This document shows positions 1 to 6,445 of a stretch of DNA of 12,590 nucleotides, piece after piece; the first letter of the stretch is position 1; each line of letters starts with the position of its first letter. The notes under the pieces are model-generated. The model did no database searches, was not told the origin of the DNA, and worked only from the letters and a program-made list of their open reading frames with translations. A program made the translations under genes and the position numbers. Source of the DNA: an uncultured Eubacteriales bacterium (lineage in GTDB: Bacteria; Bacillota; Clostridia; Oscillospirales; Acutalibacteraceae); contig ONIF01000041.1 of assembly GCA_900317795.1 (NCBI GenBank), positions 1 through 12,590 on the forward strand, given 5' to 3'.

Positions 1-10
1 CCAAAAATCA

Positions 11-37
11 AGCGGAACATTTTTTGAGTGTTCCGCT
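11..37 (-). terminator. Rho-independent terminator of the ECF S-component gene
   Basis: A 9-bp perfect inverted repeat (AGCGGAACA / TGTTCCGCT) encloses a 9-nt loop just downstream of the stop codon at 45-47 of the minus-strand transporter gene. On the minus strand the stem is followed by a short T-rich stretch (TGATTTTTGG). On the plus strand it is also followed by four T, so it could act weakly in both directions. Confidence 0.8.
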
Positions 38-44
38 TTTCATA

Positions 45-722
45 TTACTTTTTAACTTTTTTCAGTGCAACCGCAAGAGCCTTAGAAACAGCTGTACCTA
101 TTGCAAAACAAATTCCCGCTTCAATGAGTGCCTGCACACCTACCATTGCAGTAAAAAGGGCAAATACGTTGTCTGCACCCTTGTCACTTGCAATATTCTG
201 TATGGGAGCGGAATTGTAAAAAAGAATAAACAGCGTACTCATAAAAAGCAGAGTATTCAGCAAAGGCACAGAAAGACTTCCTACTGCATAGGATATGAAA
301 TTTGTTTTATCAATTTTCTTTACGCCCTGAAAGATAAGACCGCCCAGCCAGCCTTCCAGCACTCTCGGCACTACACACAAAATAAACGTAAAGAAAGGAT
401 TTAACTGAAACAACGCACCTGTCAATGCACTCATTCCCGAAACAGCCTGTATAAAGCTTGTAATTCCAAAGATACCGCCTATAATAGCAGAATCACGGGG
501 TTTCAGCACCGTTGCGGAAATGATTACGGGCACTGTCATAAGAGTGATACTCAAAACGGGTGTTTTGATATATCCTATCGGTGTAAAGCACATGATAAAA
601 CATATTGCCGTAAGCAGTCCGAGTGCCGCAAGTTCATAGCTACTTTCACTTCTTGCGTTTCTTGCATTTTGGGGAGATTTATTTTTTATCTCCTTTTTCT
701 GTTCTGATGTAATAGCTTTCAT
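45..722 (-). CDS. ECF transporter S component (vitamin-type substrate-binding membrane subunit)
   Basis: A 225-aa protein with a charged, Lys-rich cytosolic N-terminus (about residues 1-28) followed by about six hydrophobic segments between residues 30 and 215. It ends in a Lys-rich tail. The pattern of small hydrophobic residues (ELAALGLLTAI at the first helix, then the PVIISATVLKPRDSAIIGGIFG region) is typical of the ECF_trnsprt family. In that family the S component captures a vitamin or other micronutrient and docks on a shared EcfA/A'/T energising module. Those module genes are not in the window, which fits a group II (shared-module) system. The start is the ATG at 722, with AGGAGG at 732-737, 9 nt upstream. 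The substrate cannot be told from sequence. Pantothenate or another vitamin is possible, but no riboswitch or biosynthetic neighbour supports one. Upstream is a repeat-filled gap separating it from the coiled-coil gene, and no obvious promoter was seen, so read-through from upstream is possible. Confidence 0.8.
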   Translation of the reverse strand: MKAITSEQKKEIKNKSPQNARNARSESSYELAALGLLTAICFIMCFTPIGYIKTPVLSITLMTVPVIISATVLKPRDSAIIGGIFGITSFIQAVSGMSALTGALFQLNPFFTFILCVVPRVLEGWLGGLIFQGVKKIDKTNFISYAVGSLSVPLLNTLLFMSTLFILFYNSAPIQNIASDKGADNVFALFTAMVGVQALIEAGICFAIGTAVSKALAVALKKVKK

Positions 723-746
723 AAAAATTTACCTCCTACTATTTTC

Positions 747-781
747 AATGCAGAATTCATAATGCATAATGCATAATTATT
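747..781. repeat. Heptamer repeat block 1 (AATGCAT-type)
   Basis: Five consecutive 7-bp units with consensus AATGCAT. Units 3 and 4 (761-774) are identical and the outer units diverge. A GAATTC at 753-758 spans units 1 and 2. The block sits directly upstream of the ribosome binding site of the ECF S-component gene, in its presumed 5' leader. Confidence 0.75.
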
Positions 782-852
782 CCGCATACGAAATACAGTG
801 AATTATATTTTTCAAAATTTTTCTTTCAAAGTCATTTACTGCCATCATAATC

Positions 853-887
853 ATTGCACATTGCACATTGCTAATTGCACATTGATT
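853..887. repeat. Heptamer repeat block 2 (ATTGCAC-type)
   Basis: Five consecutive 7-bp units. Units 1, 2 and 4 are exactly ATTGCAC (853-866 and 874-880), unit 3 is ATTGCTA and unit 5 is ATTGATT. The unit differs from the flanking blocks but has the same period of seven. Confidence 0.75.
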
Positions 888-908
888 TTACGGTCAGCGG
901 TGACGTAT

Positions 909-943
909 AGAGTGTGGAGTGTTGGGAGTGGAGAGTGGAGCGG
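909..943. repeat. Heptamer repeat block 3 (GGAGAGT-type), left arm of an inverted pair
   Basis: Five degenerate 7-bp units with consensus GGAGNGT, ending GGAGCGG. The stretch AGTGGAGAGTGGAG at 927-940 is complementary, with few mismatches, to block 4 at 971-1005. The two could form a long imperfect stem around a loop of about 27 nt. Confidence 0.7.
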
Positions 944-970
944 TTATATTTTACATTTTTTGGAAAACAG

Positions 971-1005
971 CTCCACTCTTCACTCTTCACTCTCCACTCT
1001 GAATT
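971..1005. repeat. Heptamer repeat block 4 (CTYCACT-type), right arm of an inverted pair
   Basis: Five 7-bp units: CTCCACT, two copies of CTTCACT, CTCCACT, and a terminal CTGAATT. It is the near-complement of block 3. Its last unit runs into GAATTC (1001-1006), which on the minus strand supplies the TGA stop of the coiled-coil gene. Confidence 0.75.
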
Positions 1006-1430
1006 CAAGGGTTTTTGTGAACGGCAATGGTTATATCCTGTTCATCTTCGGTATCGGGTTTTTTGGGAGATTTTTTTTCTTCGGGGTAGTAGTCATCATC
1101 AAGGTATGATGCAACCGAAATGTCATCTCTGATACCCGGAGTGGGAATGCCGTATTTGAAGATATATTCATATCTTGCTTTGGCTTTTTTAAGGCGGAGT
1201 TTCGCACTCTTTATCGCATCGCATATCTGTGAAACATCAGTTTCTTCCGCCTTGCCTTCAAGCATTTTATAATAGTGCTTGCCAAGTGCGATATAAGCAC
1301 GATTAAGAATTTCCGTTTCATTTTTAATGACCGCTTCAATTCTGTTAAGCTGTGCTTTTTTTCTGTTCTTGTCTATGAGATAATCAAGGGAATCAGACAG
1401 AGCCAGACTGAATTTTTCAACCAGATCCAT
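1005..1430 (-). CDS. Small coiled-coil protein, uncharacterised
   Basis: A 141-aa soluble protein with no signal peptide or membrane segment. Residues about 18-92 are rich in Lys, Glu, Ala and Leu with heptad-like spacing and carry the motif YIALGKHYY (residues 46-54). That motif resembles the central YxxLGKxYY element of small clostridial coiled-coil proteins of unknown role. Residues 93-141 are acidic and Pro-rich and probably disordered. The start is the ATG at 1430 with a strong RBS (AAAGGAGG, 1441-1448). The gene lies about 80 bp downstream of secA on the same strand and may be cotranscribed or use the weak promoter noted in the gap. Its stop codon is at the edge of repeat block 4, so the last residue or two may have been altered by repeat arrival. 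Function unknown. Confidence 0.8.
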   Translation of the reverse strand: MDLVEKFSLALSDSLDYLIDKNRKKAQLNRIEAVIKNETEILNRAYIALGKHYYKMLEGKAEETDVSQICDAIKSAKLRLKKAKARYEYIFKYGIPTPGIRDDISVASYLDDDYYPEEKKSPKKPDTEDEQDITIAVHKNP

Positions 1431-1464
1431 TTTCTACACGCCTCCTTTTACAGTAGTAAAATTT

Positions 1465-1470
1465 ATTATA
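1465..1470 (-). promoter_or_regulatory. Possible weak -10 element for the coiled-coil gene
   Basis: A perfect TATAAT on the minus strand lies about 35 bp upstream of the ATG at 1430, in the gap after secA. No good -35 hexamer is found at 16-18 bp, so this is a candidate only. AT-rich intergenic DNA often contains such hexamers by chance. Confidence 0.3.
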
Positions 1471-1487
1471 CAACGATTGGATTGGAA

Positions 1488-1548
1488 TTATTTATTTCTG
1501 CCGCAGCAGTTTTTATATTTTTTGCCGCTGCCGCATGGAGGCTTTTTT
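1488..1548 (-). pseudogene. Out-of-frame remnant of the SecA C-terminal SEC-C (zinc-binding) tail
   Basis: In the +1 frame relative to secA, the minus strand encodes [19 protein letters not shown] followed by a TAA at 1488-1490. This matches the classic SecA tail ([14 protein letters not shown]), which binds zinc and contacts SecB or ribosomes in many bacteria. To join it to SecA, one base must be lost or skipped within or next to the run of six A on the coding strand (1543-1548 on plus). The usual first zinc-ligand cysteine of CPC is absent, since the sequence reads PPC, leaving three of four ligands. The tail therefore carries a frameshift and a lost ligand. A sequencing error in the homopolymer could explain the first but not the second. 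Confidence 0.75.
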
Positions 1549-4500
1549 GATAACTGTACGGGGAGTGTCATCTCCGTCAAGGTTTGTATAAGTGGGCTTT
1601 GCGACCTGCTCACGCTCAAGGAATTTTCCCGCTGCTTTCTGAATTTCATCTTCGGAATAGCTTTTCTTTTCAGCCTTTTCGATTTCTTTGGCACTCTTTA
1701 CGGGGAGTTCTGTTTCAGGCTCGTCATCTGCATTGATAGGAGTTACAATACCCTCTGCACTCAACTCTCCGTTTTCGTCAATGCTGACACCCGTTGTGAT
1801 AGTTTCAGCCTGTGTGACAGCCTGTGCGGCTCTCTGAGCCTGGAGTGCGGCAAGTGCAGCCGCTCTTGCACGTCCGCTTGCAGCCCTCTTGATTGCAAGG
1901 TCACGCATTTCATCACGTTTTGCAGCCATTTCTTCCTGTTCTTTCAGTCTTTCGCTGACACGCTTCGGCACTACCATCAAAATTTTAACTGTGTCCTCTC
2001 TGATACATTTTACCATATCGTCAAACATATCAAAGCCTTCAATTCTGTATTCAACAACAGGGTCATGCTGACCGTAGGAACGCAGGCGAATGCCCTTTTT
2101 GAGTTCTTCCATAGCGTCTATATGTTCCATCCAGTAGTTATCGACATTTTTAAGCAGATAAACTCTTTCAAGTTCACGCATGGTTTCTTCGGGAATGAGT
2201 TTTTCATTTGCTTCATACTCATTGACAGCTTTTTCCGTGAGAGTGTTCAAAATATACTCTTTCTCCAGATTTTCAAGGTCATCTTCCGTGAAGTTGGCGG
2301 TTTCGTCGTCATCATCTGTGATAAGCCAGCCCTTTAATGCCTCACGCAGACCTTTCAAGTTCCAGTTATCCTTTTCTTCATAGGGGAGATTTTCCGCAAC
2401 GATACCTGCAATCGTGTCTTTTATCATGCCGATAATGGTATCACGGAGATTTTCACCGTCAAGCACCTGGTCACGCTGAGTATATATTATCTCACGCTGA
2501 CGGTTCATTACGTCGTCAAATTCAAGTACGCTCTTACGTATATTGAAGTTTCTGCCTTCAACCTTTGCCTGTGCACTCTCTATTGTTTTTGAAAGGAGAA
2601 CGCTTTCAAGGGGAGTATCCTCCTCACCGGGCATTTTATCCATGATTTGAGCAATTCTGTCGCCTGCAAAAAGTCTTAACAAGCTGTCCTCTGCCGAAAG
2701 ATAGAAACGGCTTGCACCGGGGTCACCCTGACGACCCGAACGACCTCTCAACTGATTGTCGATACGTCTTGACTCATGCCTTTCCGTGCCCATGATGAAC
2801 AGACCGCCTGCATTGCGAACCATTTCAGCCTCGACTTCAATTTCCTTTTTGTACTTTTCAAGGAGCGTTTTATAAGTTTCTCTTGCATTGATGATTTCTT
2901 CATTATCCGTTTCGGCATAGCCTGTTGCCTCGTTGATGAGTTCTTCCGAAAAGCCCTGCTTACGCATATCGGCTACCGCAAGAAATTCATCATTACCGCC
3001 AAGCTTTATGTCCGTACCACGTCCTGCCATGTTGGTAGCAATGGTTACTGCACCGAATTTACCTGCCTGTGCGACAATCTCAGCTTCCTTTGCATGGAGT
3101 TTCGCATTGAGGACATTGTGTTTAATGCCTTTCTTTTTCAGCAAGGCACTCAAAGCCTCCGACTTGTCGATTGAAACAGTACCTACAAGTACAGGCTGAC
3201 CTTTTTCATTAGCCTCAATAATATCCTCTATCATAGCCATGTATTTGCCCTTTTCGGTTTTAAATATAACATCGGGGTAATCCACTCTTTGAATAGGCTT
3301 ATTGGTAGGTATCTCGATTACATCAAGCTTATATATTTCGGAAAATTCCGTTTCCTCCGTCATGGCAGTACCTGTCATACCCGAAAGCTTTCTGTAAAGA
3401 CGGAAGAAGTTCTGGAAAGTGATAGTGGCAAGGGTTTTGCTTTCACGCTGTACGGCAACACCCTCTTTTGCTTCAATAGCCTGGTGAAGTCCCTCATTAT
3501 AGCGTCTGCCGTACATCAAACGTCCCGTAAACTCGTCAACTATGATAATTTCGCCTTTTTCGTTGACAACATATTCAATATCCCTTTTCATTACACCGTT
3601 GGCTTTGATAGCCTGATTGATATGGTGCTGAATGGTGATATTTTCGGGGTCTGTGAGATTTTCAAGATTAAAGAAAGCCTCCGCTTTTTTAACGCCTATC
3701 GGTGTAAGAGTAGCCGTTTTGGCTTTTTCGTCAACAATATAGTCAATGCCCTCTTCTACATAAATATCATCATTATCTTCTTTAGCGTCTGTTTCCGTGA
3801 TAGTTTCGTATTTAAGGGACTTTGCAAAAACATCTGCCCTTTCATAAAGGTCTGTCGATTTATCGCCCTGCCCCGAAATGATAAGCGGAGTACGGGCTTC
3901 ATCTATGAGAATGGAGTCCACTTCATCGACGATTGCAAAATTATGACCTCTCTGCACTTTGTTTTCTTTATAGACAACCATGTTGTCACGCAGATAGTCA
4001 AAGCCGAGTTCATTGTTGGTTGCGTATGTGATGTCGGAATTGTAGGCGGTCTTACGTTCATCGTTGGTGGAATCATGCTGAAGAATGCCTACCGTCAAAC
4101 CGAGAAAACGGTAAATTTTGCCCATCCACTCAGCGTCACGCTTTGCAAGATACTCATTGACGGTAACAACGTGTACACCGTCGCCTGCAAGGGCATTCAA
4201 GTATGCAGGGAGAGTTGCAACGAGAGTTTTACCTTCACCTGTTTTCATTTCGCTGATACGTCCTCTGTGGAGGATAATTCCACCGATAATCTGCACGGGG
4301 AAGTGCTTCATTCCAAGCACACGCCATGATGCTTCACGGCATACCGCAAACGCTTCGGGCAAAATTTCATCAAGTATAATATCTTTCTTTTTCTTGTCGT
4401 CAACACCCTCAAACATTGCTTTAAATCTTGCGGTTTCCGCACGAAGTTCTTCATCGGAATATTTTTGATATTTTTCTTCCAGTTCAAGCACCTTATTTAC

Positions 4501-4566
4501 CAAGGGCTGTATTTTTTTAAGTTCACGACGGCTGTTTCTGCCGTTGAACCAAGATTTGAATCCCAT
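1513..4566 (-). CDS. secA: Preprotein translocase ATPase SecA
   Basis: A 1017-aa SecA1, the motor that binds SecYEG at the membrane and uses ATP to push unfolded preproteins across. Visible landmarks: Walker A MKTGEGKT (residues 107-114), Walker B/DEAD-like IVDEVDS (212-218), the preprotein cross-linking region after about residue 230, the second nucleotide-binding fold with [14 protein letters not shown] (511-524), and [29 protein letters not shown] motif VI (593-617). A helical scaffold and wing follow. The C-terminus is unusually long and rich in Ala and Glu (from about residue 880) and finishes at SMRQRQKI instead of the zinc-binding SEC-C tail, which is encoded out of frame just downstream. 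The body is intact, so translocase activity is expected. Start ATG at 4566 with GAGGTG 8-13 nt upstream and a good promoter at 4600-4629. Downstream is the coiled-coil gene; upstream on the same strand is a lipoprotein gene. Confidence 0.97.
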   Translation of the reverse strand: MGFKSWFNGRNSRRELKKIQPLVNKVLELEEKYQKYSDEELRAETARFKAMFEGVDDKKKKDIILDEILPEAFAVCREASWRVLGMKHFPVQIIGGIILHRGRISEMKTGEGKTLVATLPAYLNALAGDGVHVVTVNEYLAKRDAEWMGKIYRFLGLTVGILQHDSTNDERKTAYNSDITYATNNELGFDYLRDNMVVYKENKVQRGHNFAIVDEVDSILIDEARTPLIISGQGDKSTDLYERADVFAKSLKYETITETDAKEDNDDIYVEEGIDYIVDEKAKTATLTPIGVKKAEAFFNLENLTDPENITIQHHINQAIKANGVMKRDIEYVVNEKGEIIIVDEFTGRLMYGRRYNEGLHQAIEAKEGVAVQRESKTLATITFQNFFRLYRKLSGMTGTAMTEETEFSEIYKLDVIEIPTNKPIQRVDYPDVIFKTEKGKYMAMIEDIIEANEKGQPVLVGTVSIDKSEALSALLKKKGIKHNVLNAKLHAKEAEIVAQAGKFGAVTIATNMAGRGTDIKLGGNDEFLAVADMRKQGFSEELINEATGYAETDNEEIINARETYKTLLEKYKKEIEVEAEMVRNAGGLFIMGTERHESRRIDNQLRGRSGRQGDPGASRFYLSAEDSLLRLFAGDRIAQIMDKMPGEEDTPLESVLLSKTIESAQAKVEGRNFNIRKSVLEFDDVMNRQREIIYTQRDQVLDGENLRDTIIGMIKDTIAGIVAENLPYEEKDNWNLKGLREALKGWLITDDDDETANFTEDDLENLEKEYILNTLTEKAVNEYEANEKLIPEETMRELERVYLLKNVDNYWMEHIDAMEELKKGIRLRSYGQHDPVVEYRIEGFDMFDDMVKCIREDTVKILMVVPKRVSERLKEQEEMAAKRDEMRDLAIKRAASGRARAAALAALQAQRAAQAVTQAETITTGVSIDENGELSAEGIVTPINADDEPETELPVKSAKEIEKAEKKSYSEDEIQKAAGKFLEREQVAKPTYTNLDGDDTPRTVIKKASMRQRQKI

Positions 4567-4599
4567 CAGTCAGTTCACCTCATATAAAAAATCCTTTTT

Positions 4600-4629
4600 A
4601 TTATATCATACAAACAATAATTTTTACAA
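4600..4629 (-). promoter_or_regulatory. Sigma-A promoter of secA
   Basis: On the minus strand, TTGTAA (4624-4629) and TATAAT (4600-4605) are separated by 18 bp. Transcription would start about 25-30 bp upstream of the secA ATG. It overlaps the short gap after the lipoprotein gene, so secA can be expressed independently of it. Confidence 0.65.
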
Positions 4630-4648
4630 CACCTAAAAGGCAAAAATT

Positions 4649-5533
4649 TTATATTTCTTCTTCAATTTCTTCTACCATGTCTTCTTCCACAACTCTTATT
4701 ATGACATTTTTGCCCTGCATATCCTCTTTATTAGCCTGCACGACAAAGCAAAGGGTATTCAAATCATCTTTATTTTCGGCAGGCTGTGTGCATACTTCTA
4801 TTACATAGTCATTATCTTCAATCGTGATAGTACCTACTTCCGTTTCGGTATTTTTATCATACTGAACAGGAATAACGATTACCGACATAAATTCAAAATA
4901 CGTGTCGTCAAATTTCTCTGCAAGGGTATTGAATTCCACACCGTTTTCAACGTCATTCAGCGAGAAAGTACTTTCATAGCTGTTTACAAAATCTTTCAGT
5001 TCGGCAGTACTTGAAAGAAGATAATATTTGGGGTTAGTCATATCTATGGCACTGCTGTCCGCCTTTGAATCGTTTACATCAATCGGAGTATATGTAACAT
5101 CAAGGTATTTTGTAGATGGTTCTCCTCCGATGTCCGACGGAGTGGGAATGGGATTGGAATTTTCATCAACAGGCGTTCCCTCTTCATCTTCATGGTAGAT
5201 ATATTCATTGCCGTCCTCGTCAACGATAATATCGCCCTCTTTCGGACCCATATCCTCCTCGTCATCTGAAACAGTCACTTCGGGCTGTTCCGTTGATTCT
5301 TCCGAATTTTCTCCGTTCTGGCTTTCAGCGGAATTTTCGGTATTTTTTTCATCTTTGGAAACACCGTCTGTTTTTGAATTTTCGGCTGACGTTTCTGCCG
5401 ACTGAACAGAACTTTCCGTTGTGCTTTCATCGGGAACAGAGGGAGTTTCCGACGATGTACCTGCACCCGAACAGCCCGCAAGCGACAATGCAACCAATGA
5501 GCCTATCAACAGCATGGATAATCTTTTTTTCAT
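4649..5533 (-). CDS. Secreted acidic lipoprotein, uncharacterised
   Basis: A 294-aa protein with a textbook lipoprotein signal: MKKR, a hydrophobic stretch, and the lipobox LAGC with the lipidated Cys at residue 21. Residues 22 to about 95 form a Ser/Thr/Glu-rich linker, probably disordered and spanning the cell wall. A short acidic stretch (about 98-128, DEDGNEYIYHEDEEG) follows. A folded C-terminal domain of about 130 residues (from about 145) contains alternating hydrophobic strands, for example YFEFMSVIVIPV and YVIEVCTQPA, and ends in an acidic tail. The C-terminal domain faintly recalls small all-beta extracellular domains such as PrcB-type, but I cannot assign a family. Start ATG at 5533 with AAAGGAGA at 5543-5550. 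It lies 53 bp after the double-CxxC gene on the same strand with no terminator between, so the two are probably cotranscribed. Mature location: outer face of the membrane. Confidence 0.85.
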   Translation of the reverse strand: MKKRLSMLLIGSLVALSLAGCSGAGTSSETPSVPDESTTESSVQSAETSAENSKTDGVSKDEKNTENSAESQNGENSEESTEQPEVTVSDDEEDMGPKEGDIIVDEDGNEYIYHEDEEGTPVDENSNPIPTPSDIGGEPSTKYLDVTYTPIDVNDSKADSSAIDMTNPKYYLLSSTAELKDFVNSYESTFSLNDVENGVEFNTLAEKFDDTYFEFMSVIVIPVQYDKNTETEVGTITIEDNDYVIEVCTQPAENKDDLNTLCFVVQANKEDMQGKNVIIRVVEEDMVEEIEEEI

Positions 5534-5586
5534 TTCAAAATCTCTCCTTTAATAAATTATATATATACAGCCCGTAAAGGCGGTAT

Positions 5587-6249
5587 TCATGAATTGAGCG
5601 GAACATATACAAGTTCCTTTACACTTTTGAGAAATCTGCACGGTTCAATTTTTTTGCTTCCGCATGACGTGCAGAAAATCGGTCTGCCGTCAGAAACAGT
5701 TATATTTGTATTCATACAGCGAAGTTTTGCTTTGCCCCTCTCCTTTTCCGCACCCGCAGATGACAGGGACGTTATCTTATCTATTTCATCATCAAGACTT
5801 TCCTTTTCAAGACCGTCCGCAATGCCCTTTGCAATTATCGGCACGGATATGTATTTTTCTATGTCAAGGGAGGAAGTGTAAAATCTTCCGCATGATGTGC
5901 ATTTAAATCCTGTCAGCACCTCCGCAGAATGCCCGAAATTACTCCTGATAAAATCTATTCCGACAGATTTGCCCTCCAATAGCAAGCCTCCCAGACGTAT
6001 CATCATGGCAACCAATCCCCCGAAAAGCTGATTTGTCCATAAAGCCTGCTCAGCCGAAGAAAAATCCTCGGGTTTGAATTTAAAAGTCCTAAAACGACCT
6101 GTATCGGAGAATTCCGAAAGCATACACTGCACATCTTTGTCAGACTGCCATTTTTTAAGACAGCTTTCCACTATTTCCGCATACTTGTCTTCATTGAAAT
6201 CGCTGAGAAGTTTTTTCATGCCTTTGAGAGTTGTTTCATAAAATTCCAT
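5587..6249 (-). CDS. Double-CxxC (zinc-ribbon-like) protein, uncharacterised
   Basis: A 220-aa cytosolic protein. The first 110 residues are mostly helical. CTSCG occurs twice, at residues 117-121 and 193-197, so the two CxxC pairs are 72 residues apart and could form one split zinc ribbon or two half sites. Further Cys at 178 and 204 could contribute. There is no signal peptide; a mildly hydrophobic stretch at about 76-92 (FGGLVAMMIRLGGLLLEG) is probably a buried helix rather than a membrane span. I chose the ATG at 6249 because GGAAAGGA lies about 9-16 nt upstream. An upstream in-frame TTG at 6270 would place that RBS inside the gene. It is divergent from the zinc-ribbon/propeller gene, each with its own promoter, and is followed by the lipoprotein. 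Function unknown. Confidence 0.8.
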   Translation of the reverse strand: MEFYETTLKGMKKLLSDFNEDKYAEIVESCLKKWQSDKDVQCMLSEFSDTGRFRTFKFKPEDFSSAEQALWTNQLFGGLVAMMIRLGGLLLEGKSVGIDFIRSNFGHSAEVLTGFKCTSCGRFYTSSLDIEKYISVPIIAKGIADGLEKESLDDEIDKITSLSSAGAEKERGKAKLRCMNTNITVSDGRPIFCTSCGSKKIEPCRFLKSVKELVYVPLNS

Positions 6250-6290
6250 AAAAACGATTCCTTTCCGCAAATTAAAATAAGCATAACTAC

Positions 6291-6319
6291 ATTATATACG
6301 AAAACTTCTTATTTAACAA
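6291..6319 (-). promoter_or_regulatory. Sigma-A promoter of the double-CxxC/lipoprotein operon
   Basis: On the minus strand, TTGTTA (6314-6319) and TATAAT (6291-6296) are separated by 17 bp, about 40 bp upstream of the ATG at 6249. Its -35 lies 39 bp from the -35 of the divergent promoter, so a single regulator bound between them could control both directions. Confidence 0.7.
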
Positions 6320-6358
6320 GCGTTTCATAAAAAATTTAAAAATAAGTTCTTAATGAAG

Positions 6359-6387
6359 TTGACAAAAACCTTATCATAAATTATACT
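6359..6387 (+). promoter_or_regulatory. Sigma-A promoter of the zinc-ribbon/propeller operon
   Basis: A consensus TTGACA (6359-6364) and TATACT (6382-6387) with a 17-bp spacer, giving a predicted start near 6394 and a leader of about 50 nt before the ATG at 6446. This is one of the strongest promoters in the window. Confidence 0.75.
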
Positions 6388-6445
6388 TAATATGGTAAAT
6401 AGTATTGTTTTATGACCAACGACACAAAAAAACGAGGAATTGACC

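Noticed and set aside
723..1004. Vitamin riboswitch in the leader of the ECF S-component gene
   Set aside because: I could not recognise TPP, FMN, cobalamin or other conserved boxes; the leader consists of heptamer repeats and AT-rich DNA.
747..1005. CRISPR array
   Set aside because: The repeats are 7 bp, contiguous and without unique spacers, and no cas genes are present.
1540..1550. Programmed frameshifting at the secA A-run
   Set aside because: The shift needed is +1, whereas A-rich slippery heptamers usually give -1, and six A is short for strong transcriptional slippage. A mutation or sequence error is simpler, though minor slippage cannot be excluded.
1488..1694. Independent 68-aa gene ending in [15 protein letters not shown]
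   Set aside because: The upstream part is secA read in another frame; only the last 20 or so codons carry a meaningful motif, which is the displaced SecA tail.
1477..2337. Long plus-strand ORF (286 codons) antisense to the secA 3' region
   Set aside because: It lies within secA, is Phe/Cys/Ser-rich as expected of a reverse-strand shadow, has no RBS, and resembles no family.
3289..4329. Plus-strand ORF of 346 codons antisense to secA
   Set aside because: It is fully opposite the well-conserved SecA motor domains, has shadow-type composition and no plausible RBS.
6440..6445. TTG at 6440 as start of the zinc-ribbon/propeller gene
   Set aside because: It directly abuts the GAGGA ribosome binding site; the ATG at 6446 has proper spacing.
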